A stretch of DNA of 64,000 nucleotides from JADJPG01 sp964491875 (GTDB lineage Bacteria; Verrucomicrobiota; Verrucomicrobiia; Limisphaerales; JADJPG01): contig CAZBIC010000009.1 of assembly GCA_964491875.1 (NCBI GenBank), positions 62,001 to 126,000 of the forward strand, written 5' to 3'. Within the stretch, counting starts at the first letter, position 1, and every line of letters begins with the position of its first letter. This document shows positions 32,967 to 42,280 of this stretch, piece by piece. The position numbers and the translations under genes were made by a program. The notes under the pieces are model-generated. The model saw only the letters and a list, made by a program, of their open reading frames with translations. It was not told where the DNA came from and did no database searches.

Positions 32967-34427
32967 TCACGGCACTGCGCGGGCGCGTTGGCGTCCGTTT
33001 GCTACCATTCGTTCAAAAGTTTGCTGTCCACCAAAGTATTGGTAGTTGGTGCCGGTGGTAAAGAGCGTGAGCTGTTTGTTGAACTCTTTCCAATCCTCGG
33101 CCTGATAGGCGTGCCAAGCATAGTTGTGACGCCAGCTGACGTCGCTGGGATACCGTTCATAGTAACGGTCGAGGGCAGTTTTGATCTCCCGCCAGATTTT
33201 TGGATTCTTCCAGTAGTTGGTGTCGCCATCCCTTTTGGCGTAGCCGGCGAGGGATTTATGGGCGTGGAGAGGCATGAGCAGCACCTCGCCGCCCCAGATG
33301 TCCGAAGCAGCGCATTCGCGCGCAAAGGCGAGCATGTCTGCCGGGGAGCCATACCACTTGGGTTCGAGGTAGTAGAGCTTGCGTTTGCAGTTTGCGGCAC
33401 CGTTGGTGTTGAGCGCCATGGCGCGCTGGAACCAGAGTTCGAATCGCTTGCGACCCTGGCCCTGCCCGAGTTCAACGGAGAGCATTTCGAAGGGGATATC
33501 TACGTTCTTCGGATCGAGTTTCCAGCCTTTCTCCAATGCTGCGGCCGCGAGGTCGAGATGTTCTTTGAATCCTTTCCAGCCCTCTTCGGACACGGTATCG
33601 GACAGTCCGTTGCCGCGTGATTTCCATGCGGCGTCGATGTGAAAACGACCTTTTAGCTGCTGGACGAGAGCTTCATTCGGCCATTTGGCGAGGAGAATGG
33701 GCTCGATCTTGCCAAAGAATTCGGGATGTTGTTTAGGGTTCTTCTCCACCGCGGCCAGTAGATCGCGGCAGGTTTCATAGGCTTCCTGCAGCGGGATGCC
33801 GGGGTCTTCCAGTGCTTTCAAAAGCGTTTGCAGGCTGATGTATCGGTATTTGTGAACATCTGGCGCGGAGGCCTTCCCGGTGGTGGCGGCGTCAATCGAT
33901 TCGGAGGTCCGCAGCGCGAGATAAGTCTGCCGGATTAAAGCGCAGGGATATTTTCGCAGGGAAGAGATCGCCTTTTTATAGCCCTCCGCCATCAACTGGT
34001 CGGTGGCGTTCTCTTGGTAGCCGATGTTGTAACGGGTGTAGAGGTATTGAATCATCGTATCCTGACACCCCTTGAGAACGGCTTCGCGGCAGTAGCTGGC
34101 AAGTTGTTCACGGTCTGTTTCGGTCGAGTCTTGAAACGAACGGATCAATGCGAATTTGGCGAGTGCATTGGTGGCGCTTTCGTCCCAGGAAGGATCCCTA
34201 TGTCCGCTCTCAAGATAGCTTCCGACCAGGGTCTGGAGGTTCCACTCCATGCGATCCATCGGCGCAGCTGCTCCTCGGAAAGGTGGCGTTGTCTGTGGTT
34301 TCTTGGTCTTGTCGGTAGGCGTCGCCTGTTCTTCCGGTTTTTCCCTGTTGCATCCGCAGATGGTGATCAACAAGAGAATGCCGGACACAAGATTGTGCCA
34401 CGAATGAGATGAATTGCCTGCTTTCAC
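32967..34427 (-). CDS. DUF4034-like lipoprotein
   Basis: A 486-residue protein with GTG start at 34427. The N terminus is a lipoprotein signal (LVSGILLLITICGC, Cys26) followed by a disordered Lys/Thr/Pro linker. The rest is helical, TPR-like in spacing (YKKAISSLRKYPCALIRQTY; LDLAAAALEKGWKLDPKN). The C-terminal half contains KLYYLEPKWYGSPADMLAFA and the aromatic cluster SWRHNYAWHAYQAEDW, which I associate with the DUF4034 family of PVC bacteria. No catalytic motif is evident. It is probably anchored in the membrane and protein-binding. Transcribed alone. Confidence 0.65.
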   Translation of the reverse strand: MKAGNSSHSWHNLVSGILLLITICGCNREKPEEQATPTDKTKKPQTTPPFRGAAAPMDRMEWNLQTLVGSYLESGHRDPSWDESATNALAKFALIRSFQDSTETDREQLASYCREAVLKGCQDTMIQYLYTRYNIGYQENATDQLMAEGYKKAISSLRKYPCALIRQTYLALRTSESIDAATTGKASAPDVHKYRYISLQTLLKALEDPGIPLQEAYETCRDLLAAVEKNPKQHPEFFGKIEPILLAKWPNEALVQQLKGRFHIDAAWKSRGNGLSDTVSEEGWKGFKEHLDLAAAALEKGWKLDPKNVDIPFEMLSVELGQGQGRKRFELWFQRAMALNTNGAANCKRKLYYLEPKWYGSPADMLAFARECAASDIWGGEVLLMPLHAHKSLAGYAKRDGDTNYWKNPKIWREIKTALDRYYERYPSDVSWRHNYAWHAYQAEDWKEFNKQLTLFTTGTNYQYFGGQQTFERMVANGRQRARAVP

Positions 34428-34679
34428 GTGGAAGATTTTCTCACTAATCGCGACCGAATGTCATCAATGAAATCGGAGCTGTCGCCACCGAAGGGCTTCT
34501 TTCTTGTCGCCGCCTTTTTCGGTGACGCTAGCCGGGCTTTGAGTCTCGACACGCGTAGGAGTGCTCGGGCAAGCTATCGCCAGTGAGGGGCGCGCGTCGT
34601 GTTGCGCGGGCGGGACAACGGAACGCAGGAGAAGCCCGAGAAACCAAGAGCAGAAACATCATTGAACAAGGGGAAATTC

Positions 34680-35372
34680 ATGAGGACACAATTCATTCTG
34701 GCGGCGCTATCGATCGTCGGTGCCGCGTGGACAGCGTGTGTGGAAGCGGCGGTGATCGAGCTGGATGCGCCGGGCGACATTGTCGGCGGGACGACGCTCC
34801 GGTTCGACGAGGCTCCGGCCGGCACCGTTATGAACAATCGCTATTACGGTTCATTGGGGATCCAGTTCTTCCGGCCGGACGCGAGGGCGGTCACGGCGTA
34901 TGATTATGTTTCCATCGGGCGGACAACCTCATCGGGCCGGAACGTTTTAAGCACCGGGATTGTGCCGGGAGTCAGTTCCGCGCTCAGCACGTCGCTGACG
35001 ATCCTGACCACGGTGCCGCAGTTTGCGGTGGGCGCTTATTGGGGTAATGACCGTGGCGATTCAGATTTTACCGCGATGCGACTCTCCGTTTTCGATCAAA
35101 CAGGCGGATTGATCGGCGCGGTAACGGTGAACGGAAATGGCATTCGGAATGTGGACCAATACATCGGTATTGCGAGCGACGTCCCGTTCGCGCGATTTCA
35201 GTTCGAGAACTTGAATGCCAATGGTGACCCCTCGCAGTTTTTCGCCGTTTCCATTGATGATCTGAAATACAGCCGCCTTCCCCAGGTCATTCCGGAACCG
35301 TCGCGTTTCGCGCTGGCAGGACTGGTCGCGGCCGTCGCCGCGATGGTTGCACGCGTCCGCGTCCGCCGTTGA
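34680..35372 (+). CDS. PEP-CTERM exported protein
   Basis: A 230-residue protein. ATG 34680 follows an excellent ribosome site (AAGGGGA, five bases upstream), which decides the start. A signal peptide (TQFILAALSIVGAAWTACVEA) is followed by a beta-sandwich (LRFDEAPAGTVMNNRYYGSL; VDQYIGIASDVPFARFQFENL) and a C-terminal sorting signal: VIPEPSRF, a hydrophobic stretch (ALAGLVAAVAAMVA) and RVRVRR. PEP-CTERM proteins are processed by an exosortase, which is not in the window, and are usually linked to exopolysaccharide. The upstream 250 bases are gene-free and hold only a weak CACCGAA/TTCGGTG stem. Confidence 0.85.
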   Translation: MRTQFILAALSIVGAAWTACVEAAVIELDAPGDIVGGTTLRFDEAPAGTVMNNRYYGSLGIQFFRPDARAVTAYDYVSIGRTTSSGRNVLSTGIVPGVSSALSTSLTILTTVPQFAVGAYWGNDRGDSDFTAMRLSVFDQTGGLIGAVTVNGNGIRNVDQYIGIASDVPFARFQFENLNANGDPSQFFAVSIDDLKYSRLPQVIPEPSRFALAGLVAAVAAMVARVRVRR

Positions 35373-35437
35373 TGCCCAACTCTGGACCCGACCGATTGTT
35401 TCACGAGCGGGATCCCTCCCCGGTGGTCGTTGATGCT

Positions 35438-35483
35438 TAAAAAGAAGTCGCCCCGGATCACATGAGTCCGGAGCGGTGGGGCG
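35438..35483 (-). terminator. Possible terminator of the cytochrome gene
   Basis: On the minus strand, GCCCC, a six-base bulge, CCGGA, a nine-base loop and TCCGGGGC can pair, followed by GACTTCTTTTT. It lies about 25 bases after the cytochrome stop and on the far side of the convergent PEP-CTERM gene. The stem is imperfect. Confidence 0.4.
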
Positions 35484-35509
35484 GGCGTCGCGTGGATGGT
35501 CCTCAGCCT

Positions 35510-36085
35510 TTATTCGAAGGCGGGTTTGCCGGCGGGCGGCAGTGGATCAGGCACGCGGTTCTTGATGGAGGGAATAGATTTGAGATACGCGAAGACGGCT
35601 TTCAGATCGTCATCGTTGAGGCTGGCGAGACTTTGCCAGGGCATCGGCGGTAGAATCTCTCGGCCGGCGCCCATGTGTTTGCCGGTACGCATGGCCTTGA
35701 GGAACATGTCTTCGGTCCAGATGCCCATGCCGGTGTTAATGTCGGGCGTGAGATTCGCGGCGTAGCTAATGCCCCACGGGCCGGTCCATGCGGTCATGCC
35801 GGCGGTGGCGGCGAACCACGGGCCCGGCTTCAGGTCAGGCGGCGGCAGCTTGGTGTTTTCGGGGTGGCCCGAGAGCTGGCGTGACATGTCGGGCTCGGGA
35901 CCGTTGGGGCCGAACTTCAAGGGCGTGTGGCAGTCGTTGCAGCCGCCGTAGCGGACGAGGTATTCGCCACGTTTGACGACGGTCCGCTTGTGGTCATGGG
36001 TCTTGTCGGACTTGCCGCCGAGCAGCAGCAGGCTGAGCGGAATCGCGGTGAGGGCGAAGAACAAGGTGCGGGTGGGATGTTTCAT
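35510..36085 (-). CDS. Monoheme c-type cytochrome
   Basis: A 191-residue exported protein with a signal or anchor segment (TLFFALTAIPLSLLLLG). One heme site is present, CNDCH at residues 49-53 in RYGGCNDCHTPLKF. A likely Met ligand is in ILPPMPWQSLAS, and the helix DDDLKAVFAYLKSI is the usual class I C-terminal helix. The middle (GISYAANLTPDINTGMGIWT) matches the cytochrome c family found with dehydrogenases. It is a probable periplasmic electron carrier. The partner is not obvious; a possible small gene lies 49 bases upstream. Confidence 0.85.
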   Translation of the reverse strand: MKHPTRTLFFALTAIPLSLLLLGGKSDKTHDHKRTVVKRGEYLVRYGGCNDCHTPLKFGPNGPEPDMSRQLSGHPENTKLPPPDLKPGPWFAATAGMTAWTGPWGISYAANLTPDINTGMGIWTEDMFLKAMRTGKHMGAGREILPPMPWQSLASLNDDDLKAVFAYLKSIPSIKNRVPDPLPPAGKPAFE

Positions 36086-36134
36086 GTTTCGGTCGTGTGT
36101 GGTGGTAGTTGGTCTTTGGTCGATGCGTGGTAAT

Positions 36135-36308
36135 TCAGGCGGCAGCGGCCGTGCGCAACACGTCGCCTCCGCTGGCGATCCAGGACTTCATCTCGGCGGC
36201 CCGGAGCGCCCGGAGGTAGGCGCGATCCATTTGGGTGGCAGGACGCGCGGGTGCGGAGGTTTGCTTGACGTGTTCGGTGCCCAGCCGAAAATGCCGGACA
36301 CCCGCCAT
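36135..36308 (-). CDS. Possible small protein upstream of the cytochrome
   Basis: A 57-residue reading from ATG 36308 (MAGVRHFRLGTEHVKQTSAP) to TAATAA-like end AAAA. It has a plausible amphipathic helix (MDRAYLRALRAAEMKSWIAS) and no signal or membrane segment. It fits the 320-base gap between the divergent histidine kinase and the cytochrome, on the cytochrome strand. The same frame is open for a long way upstream, across the kinase gene, so coding is uncertain. No family recognised. Confidence 0.3.
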   Translation of the reverse strand: MAGVRHFRLGTEHVKQTSAPARPATQMDRAYLRALRAAEMKSWIASGGDVLRTAAAA

Positions 36309-36407
36309 CTGTGAGTTGGGCTGCACGCGATGTCCGGCGTCGAAGAGCGACGGCCGCTGCGTGGTCCCACCGAACGAGGCGCGATGTGTTTTAAGTTTCA
36401 CGACGGC

Positions 36408-39400
36408 ATGAATACGGCGAATCCCGGAGACGAACAATGGAACCAAAGGTGCAATGCGCCGGGTGCCGCGCTGGAGGACACTGCATCCATGTTCCGCCTG
36501 TTGTTCGAGCGAAGCACGGATCCCATCTGGTTGTTTGATCCGGTGGCTGGCGTATTTCTGGACTGCAATGAAGCCGCGGTATCGCTCATCGGCTGCGGCA
36601 CGAAGGAAAAGCTTTTGAAGGCGAGCCCAGCGGATCTGGCACCCCCGATTCAGCCGGACGGTCGTGACTCCAAGGTGGTCGCTCGGGAAATCGCCGCGCT
36701 CGTGGAACGCAACGGCGGGCATCGCTTTGAATGGACGGGTCGCCGCGCGAATGGCGAGGATGTCCCCCTGGAGGTCGTCGCGACTTCCATCTCCGCGAAG
36801 GGACGACCGCTTCATTTCGTCGTGTCGCGCGATGTCTCCGAGCGCAAGCGGGCGGAGGCGGCGCTGCGGGATGAGCGGCAGTTGCTGGGCTCCATTGCGG
36901 ATAATCTTAACGACGCCATTTACCGCACGGGCCCGAATCATGAATTGATCTTCGTGAACCCGGCCTACCTGCGCATCTTTGGCTACGCGTCGCTGGAGGA
37001 GTTGCAGCGCATTCCACGAGAGCATCTCTACGCGCATCCGGAAAAGCGTGGCCCGCTGCTCGCGAAGCTCGAACGCGATGGGCGATTCAGCGAGGAGGTT
37101 CAGTTCGTGCGCAAGGACGGGTCGTGGTTCTGGGCGCTTTCGAGCTGCGTAGTCATTCGCGATGAAACCTCCGGGCGCGTGCTATATCACGTCGGTTCCA
37201 TCAGCGACATCACGGCGCGCAAAAGTGCAGAGGACGAGATTCGCAGCTTGAACGCGACATTGGAACGGCGCGTGAGCGAGCGCACGGCGGAGTTGACGGC
37301 GAGCGAAGTGCGGTTGCGAACGCTCATTGAACACGCGCCGGAAGCGATTGTGGTGTTCGATGGCGAGAGTGGCCGGTTCATCGAATGCAACGAGAACGCC
37401 GTACGCCTCTACGGATTCTCACGGGACCAGCTCATCGGGAAACATCCGGCGGAGGTCAGTCCGCAGGTGCAGCCGGACGGTCGTCCGTCGGTGGACGCCG
37501 CGCGGGAGAAGATTCAATTGGCGATCACGGGCGGCACGCCGGTCTTCGAGTGGATGCACAAGCATTCGAGCGGCCGGCTGGTGCCGTGCGAGGTCCGCCT
37601 GGTTCGATTGCCAAACGAGGGCCGGTTGCTTCTGCGCGGCAGCGTGACCGACAACACCGACCGCAAACGGCGTGAGAAGATCCAGCAGGCGACATTTGAA
37701 ATCGCCGAGTCGGTTCACAAGGCCGACGATCTCGACAGTCTCTACGAGCGCATTCACGGCATCATCAAGGGACTGATGTCCGCGGAGAATTTCTACATCG
37801 CGTTGTTCGACGCGAAGAGCGAGATGGTGTCTTTCCCGTATTTCGTCGACGAGTTTGGCGGGCGGCCGGCGCCGTTCAAGGTGAGCACGGGTTTGACGGG
37901 CTATGTGTTGCGCACGGGCCAGCCTCTCTTGATGAACAACGACATGGCCGCGCGCAAACGAGTCGAGGACGGCGTGGTCACGTTCGAAGGATTTCCGGGC
38001 ATCAGTTACAAGGAAACGGGCCGGCCGGCGGCGATCTGGCTCGGCGTGCCGCTCAGTGTCGGCGGCCAGCACATTGGCGTGATGGCCGTGCAGGATTACC
38101 GCAACGACCAGGCATACGGGGCGGAGGACAAGCAGATCCTCGGGTTCGTCGCGGCGCAGACGGCGCTGGCGATCGCGCGCAAGCGGGAGGAGCAATCGTT
38201 GATTCAACGCGCTGAGCAAAACCGGCGTCACCGCAATGCGCTGCTCGAACTGGCGTTGCTCGACAAGGCGGATTTGCAGACGGCGATCGAAACAATCTGC
38301 GCTCGAACTGCAGACGCTTCGAATGTGGCCCGTGTCAGCTACTGGTCGTTGCAGGATGGTGGGAAAGCCTTGGTGTGCGAGAGCCTGTTTCTCCAGCGCG
38401 ATTGTTGCGTGGAGCGCGGAGCCACCGGCACGCGCATCACCGCGGCACAGTGTCCGAAGTATTTTTCCTCGCTGGAAACCAAGCAGCCGATGGTCGCGAA
38501 CGCGGTGGATGCCAATCCGCATACATCGGAGCTGTTGGAATCCTATCTACGTCCGCTGGGCATCACTTCGATGCTGGACGTGCCGGTGTGGTTGAACGGC
38601 AGGCTGGCGGGCGTCCTCTGCCATGAACACATCGGACCGGCACGGGAATGGACGGCGGAGGAAATCGACTTCGCATCGTCCGTGGCGAACATGGTTTCGC
38701 TGGCGCTGGAAGGAGCGCAGCGCGCCAGGTCGGAGCAGGCGCTGCGCGAGAGCGAGCAGAAGTTCCGCGCGCTCTTCGAGGCCTCCAGCCAGGGTGTAAT
38801 GCTGCATGACGAGGAGAGGTTCCTGGAAGTGAACCCGGCGACCCTGCGCATTCTTGGGCTCAGTCGCGCGGAGGAGATTGTGGGAACACACCCGGCCGAA
38901 ACGGCGCCGCCGCTGCAGCCGAACGGGGAGAGCTCCGCTGTCGTGGCCCGGCGTCGGATCGCGGAATGCATGGAGAAGGGTTCGGCGCGCTTCGAATGGC
39001 TGACTTACAACGCGAAGCACGAGGAGGTGCCGATGGATGTGACGCTGACGCGGGTAGAGATGGGTGGGCGCAGCATTATTCAGGCGGTGATTGACGATAT
39101 CTCGGAGCGCAAACAGGCCGAGGCGGAGCTGCTTCGCGCCCTGGCGCGCGAGAAGGAATTAAGCGCGCTGAAGAGCAACTTCGTGTCGATGGTGTCGCAT
39201 GAATTTCGCACGCCGCTGGGCATCATCATGAGCTCAGCGGAGATCCTGGGCGATTATCTGGAGCAGTTGGAAAGCGACGAGCGGCAGCACCATCTGCGGT
39301 CCATCGCGCGGAATACGAAACGGATGTCCGAGTTGATGGAGGAGGTGCTGGTGCTGGGCCGGCTGGATGCGGGCAAGATGGACTTCGTGCCGGCCCCGCT

Positions 39401-39845
39401 GGATTTCGCCGGCCTGTGCGGGAAGCTCGTGGAGGAAGTGATGTCGGCGACGGACCGCGTCTGCGAAGTGCGCCTGGCCGGGAGCCGGTTGCCGGCGGAG
39501 GCGTCGGGTGACGAACGGTTGCTGCGCCACATTTTCCTGAATCTCCTGACCAACGCGGTGAAGTATTCGGAACCGGGCCGGACCGTGGAGTTTGATGTTC
39601 GTCGCGAGGGCCGTGACGCGGTTTGTTCGATCAAGGATCACGGCATCGGCATCGCGGGGGCGGATCTTCCGGCGTTGTTCAATGCGTTTCACCGGGGACG
39701 TAACGTCGGGCAGCGTCCGGGCACCGGGTTGGGTCTTGTGATCGTGAAGCGGTGCATTGAACTGCACGGCGGCGCGATTGCGGTCGCGAGCAAGCTGGGC
39801 GAGGGGACGACGATGACGGTGCGGTTACCTGTGTTTGCGGATTGA
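36408..39845 (+). CDS. PAS/GAF sensor histidine kinase
   Basis: A 1145-residue soluble kinase without membrane segments. Domains in order: PAS (about 25-140), PAS (155-275), PAS (300-420), GAF (425-600), GAF (605-775), PAS (784-905), HisKA with the H-box SMVSHEFRTPLG (His931), and HATPase_c with N-box FLNLLTNAVKY and glycine boxes DHGIGIAG and GTGLGLVIVK. ATG 36408 is chosen over 36330 because the first PAS starts soon after. It autophosphorylates in response to an internal signal and should pass phosphate to the response regulator 69 bases downstream. No receiver domain is fused. Confidence 0.92.
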   Translation: MNTANPGDEQWNQRCNAPGAALEDTASMFRLLFERSTDPIWLFDPVAGVFLDCNEAAVSLIGCGTKEKLLKASPADLAPPIQPDGRDSKVVAREIAALVERNGGHRFEWTGRRANGEDVPLEVVATSISAKGRPLHFVVSRDVSERKRAEAALRDERQLLGSIADNLNDAIYRTGPNHELIFVNPAYLRIFGYASLEELQRIPREHLYAHPEKRGPLLAKLERDGRFSEEVQFVRKDGSWFWALSSCVVIRDETSGRVLYHVGSISDITARKSAEDEIRSLNATLERRVSERTAELTASEVRLRTLIEHAPEAIVVFDGESGRFIECNENAVRLYGFSRDQLIGKHPAEVSPQVQPDGRPSVDAAREKIQLAITGGTPVFEWMHKHSSGRLVPCEVRLVRLPNEGRLLLRGSVTDNTDRKRREKIQQATFEIAESVHKADDLDSLYERIHGIIKGLMSAENFYIALFDAKSEMVSFPYFVDEFGGRPAPFKVSTGLTGYVLRTGQPLLMNNDMAARKRVEDGVVTFEGFPGISYKETGRPAAIWLGVPLSVGGQHIGVMAVQDYRNDQAYGAEDKQILGFVAAQTALAIARKREEQSLIQRAEQNRRHRNALLELALLDKADLQTAIETICARTADASNVARVSYWSLQDGGKALVCESLFLQRDCCVERGATGTRITAAQCPKYFSSLETKQPMVANAVDANPHTSELLESYLRPLGITSMLDVPVWLNGRLAGVLCHEHIGPAREWTAEEIDFASSVANMVSLALEGAQRARSEQALRESEQKFRALFEASSQGVMLHDEERFLEVNPATLRILGLSRAEEIVGTHPAETAPPLQPNGESSAVVARRRIAECMEKGSARFEWLTYNAKHEEVPMDVTLTRVEMGGRSIIQAVIDDISERKQAEAELLRALAREKELSALKSNFVSMVSHEFRTPLGIIMSSAEILGDYLEQLESDERQHHLRSIARNTKRMSELMEEVLVLGRLDAGKMDFVPAPLDFAGLCGKLVEEVMSATDRVCEVRLAGSRLPAEASGDERLLRHIFLNLLTNAVKYSEPGRTVEFDVRREGRDAVCSIKDHGIGIAGADLPALFNAFHRGRNVGQRPGTGLGLVIVKRCIELHGGAIAVASKLGEGTTMTVRLPVFAD

Positions 39846-39914
39846 GCCGAGCGGGGAAGGAGCGCCATTGCAGTCTTGCGCGGCGGCGAGGGTCGATTTC
39901 ATACTTTCGCCCCA

Positions 39915-40553
39915 ATGAAGAAGATCCTCGTCATCGAAGACGAACCCGAGATGCGACGGAACATCGCGACGATTTTGCGACTGGAGAAGTTCCAGCCGAT
40001 CGTGGCGGAGAATGGTCGCGTCGGCGTGGAGGCGGCGAAGCGCGAGAAGCCGGACCTTATCCTGTGCGATGTGATGATGCCGGAGCTCGACGGGCATGGC
40101 GTGTTGCAGGCGCTGCGGGAGGATGCCGGGTTGGAGAGTGTCCCGTTTATCTTTTTGACGGCGAAAGGCGAAAAGGGCGATGTGCGTTCGGGCATGAATC
40201 TGGGCGCTGACGATTATCTCACCAAGCCGGTTGCCAAGGCGGATTTGCTCAACGCGGTACGGTCGCGATTGCAACGAGCCGCGCAACAAACAAAGGCGGA
40301 GTTCAAGCCAGACTTCTCTTCAGCCAAACCCCTGGAAACAGTATTGGGCCTGACGCCGCGCGTGGCGGAAACGTTGCTGTGGATCGCGCAAGGCAAGACG
40401 AACGGCGACATCGCCACCATCCTTGGCATCAGCGAGGCGACGGTGAAGAAGCACGTGCTCGAAATCTTCAGCAAGCTCGGGGTCGAGACGCGCACGGCGG
40501 CCAGCCTGCGCGCATTGGAAGTGCTCAGCTCGCCAGCGGCGAAGCAGTCGTGA
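39915..40553 (+). CDS. LuxR-type response regulator
   Basis: A 212-residue regulator from ATG 39915 (MKKILVIEDEPEMR). The receiver has the acidic pocket (EDE), phospho-acceptor Asp52 in ILCDVMMPELDG, Thr in FLTAKG and Lys in YLTKPV. The C terminus is a LuxR/GerE helix-turn-helix (LTPRVAETLLWIAQGKTNGD, then EATVKKHVLEIFSKLGV). It is the likely partner of the preceding kinase and should bind DNA as a dimer when phosphorylated. The next gene's GTG overlaps its stop by four bases. Confidence 0.92.
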   Translation: MKKILVIEDEPEMRRNIATILRLEKFQPIVAENGRVGVEAAKREKPDLILCDVMMPELDGHGVLQALREDAGLESVPFIFLTAKGEKGDVRSGMNLGADDYLTKPVAKADLLNAVRSRLQRAAQQTKAEFKPDFSSAKPLETVLGLTPRVAETLLWIAQGKTNGDIATILGISEATVKKHVLEIFSKLGVETRTAASLRALEVLSSPAAKQS

Positions 40554-41746
40554 GCGTGCCGGCGGGAGCAGGTGGCGCGACGCGATACGACGTCATAGTG
40601 ATCGGCGGTGGCGCGGCGGGTTTGATGTGCGCCATCGAAGCCGGGAAGCGCGGCCGTTCCGTTCTCGTGATTGAGCACAACGAACGGCTGGGGAAGAAGA
40701 TTCTCATTTCCGGCGGTGGCCGCTGCAACTTCACCAACGTCAATGCCACGCCGGAGAATTATCTTTCTGGCAATCCGCACTTTCACAAATCAGCCCTCGC
40801 GCGATTCACGCCGGCGGACTTCATCGCGATGGTCGAGCGACACGGCATTGCGTATCACGAAAAGAAGCTCGGCCAGCTCTTCTGCGACTTCAGTTCGCGC
40901 GAGATCGTCGAACTGCTCCAGCGCGAATGCGAATGGGTGGGCGTGACGATTCAGCTGAACTGTCGCGTGCAGGAAGTCAGCAAGCCGGAGTGCTTTGAGG
41001 TGGTTACGAGTCTTGGAACCTATTCGGCGCAGTCGCTGGTGGTGGCAACAGGCGGATTGTCCTTTCCAAAGATCGGCGCGACGGATTTCGGCTACCGGTT
41101 GGCGCGACAGTTTGGATTGAAGGTCACGGCGACACGCCCCGGCTTGGTGCCGCTGACGTTCGCGCCGCGCGAACGGGAATCGTTCTCCGAGTTGAGCGGC
41201 GTTTCGCTCGATGTGGAGGTCAGCGCCCATGACGCTGCATTTCGCGAGAACGTCTTGTTCACGCATCGCGGGATGAGCGGTCCGGCGATTCTTCAGATTT
41301 CGAGCTACTGCGAGGCGGGCGAGCCGTTCGCCGTCAACCTGCTGCCCGATCGAAATGCGGTAGAGGTGCTCCAAGCGCAACGGCAGTCGGGCAAGGAGCT
41401 GAAGACGGTGCTCTCCCAGTTCTTTCCCGCGCGATTCGCGCAAGCGTGGTGCGGGTTCTTCGCGGAGTCGAAGCCGATGCATCGCTATTCGAACGAGGAG
41501 CTGACCGCGGTGGCGCGGCGGCTGGCGCATTGGGAGATTCAGCCGGCGGACACAGAGGGTTACGCCAAGGCGGAGGTGACGATGGGCGGCGTCGACACGA
41601 ATGAACTTTCATCCAAGACGCTCGAATCGCGGCGGGTGCCGGGATTGTTCTTTGTGGGTGAAGTGGTGGACGTGACCGGCTGGCTGGGCGGCTACAACTT
41701 CCAGTGGGCCTGGGCGTCGGGTCACGCGGCGGGACAAAACGCGTGA
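40550..41746 (+). CDS. HI0933/YhiN-type FAD-dependent oxidoreductase
   Basis: A 398-residue flavoprotein. GTG 40550 overlaps the regulator stop (GTGA); the longer open frame upstream lies within the regulator. The N terminus has the dinucleotide fold YDVIVIGGGAAGLMCAIEAG, then GKKILISGGGRCNFTN, the family hallmark. VVATGGLSFPKIGATDFGY and, near the end, GLFFVGEVVDVTGWLGGYN are further HI0933 motifs. The substrate of this family is poorly known. Tight coupling to a two-component system is unusual and might indicate shared redox control. Confidence 0.88.
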   Translation: MSVPAGAGGATRYDVIVIGGGAAGLMCAIEAGKRGRSVLVIEHNERLGKKILISGGGRCNFTNVNATPENYLSGNPHFHKSALARFTPADFIAMVERHGIAYHEKKLGQLFCDFSSREIVELLQRECEWVGVTIQLNCRVQEVSKPECFEVVTSLGTYSAQSLVVATGGLSFPKIGATDFGYRLARQFGLKVTATRPGLVPLTFAPRERESFSELSGVSLDVEVSAHDAAFRENVLFTHRGMSGPAILQISSYCEAGEPFAVNLLPDRNAVEVLQAQRQSGKELKTVLSQFFPARFAQAWCGFFAESKPMHRYSNEELTAVARRLAHWEIQPADTEGYAKAEVTMGGVDTNELSSKTLESRRVPGLFFVGEVVDVTGWLGGYNFQWAWASGHAAGQNA

Positions 41747-41755
41747 GCTGCACCG

Positions 41756-42235
41756 TCACTCGACGGCGACGATTTTGTATTCGGAAGCTCCAGGGCCGGC
41801 ACCCCACTTAAAGCGGTCGCCGCTTTTGCGTCCGACGAGCTGCTGACCGAGCGGTGCTTGCGGGGTGATAACGGTGACTTCCTTGCTGTTGTGTTCGACT
41901 TCGAGTCCGCCCTTGCTTGGGCCAACGAAGAAGAACATTCGTTCGCCTCGCGTTTCGACTTCCACGAACGCGGAGAGATCAATCAGTTCGCCCGCCTTAA
42001 AGTCTTTCAGCGCCAGTTTTTGGAATGATTCGATGGCGTTTTGAGTTTCCGCGGCCTGGCGGGATTGTGCGCCGGCGAGATAGGCGGCTTCGAGTCCGCG
42101 GGTGTCGTATTTGTTCTCCGCCTTGTTCTGGGGATCGGTGGCCTCGGCATGAGCGGCGCGGGCGGCGCGGGTGTACGACTCCAGCTCCTCCTCGATCTGG
42201 GAGATGATCTTCTTGAGCAGGGCACGCTTGTTCAC
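41756..42235 (-). CDS. GreA/GreB-family elongation factor
   Basis: A 159-residue protein, the usual Gre length, with GTG start. The N-terminal half is a coiled coil (LLKKIISQIEEELESYTRAA) with the motif AENKYDTRGLEAAYLAGAQS; the C-terminal half has the FKBP-like fold, with VTVITPQAPLGQQLVGRKSGD as its signature. The region corresponding to the tip of the GreA coiled coil (acidic D/E pair) reads ATDPQNKAENKYD. It should bind the secondary channel of RNA polymerase, either stimulating cleavage of backtracked transcripts or competing for the site. It follows the YebC gene by 45 bases. Confidence 0.8.
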   Translation of the reverse strand: MNKRALLKKIISQIEEELESYTRAARAAHAEATDPQNKAENKYDTRGLEAAYLAGAQSRQAAETQNAIESFQKLALKDFKAGELIDLSAFVEVETRGERMFFFVGPSKGGLEVEHNSKEVTVITPQAPLGQQLVGRKSGDRFKWGAGPGASEYKIVAVE

Positions 42236-42280
42236 AGGCGGGGCAGGGCGGGCGATGATGGTGGAGGCTGCGGCGTGCGA

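Noticed and set aside
33431..33460. A tRNA T-loop-like GTTCGAATC
   Set aside because: It lies inside the DUF4034-like gene and no acceptor or anticodon stem can be drawn around it.
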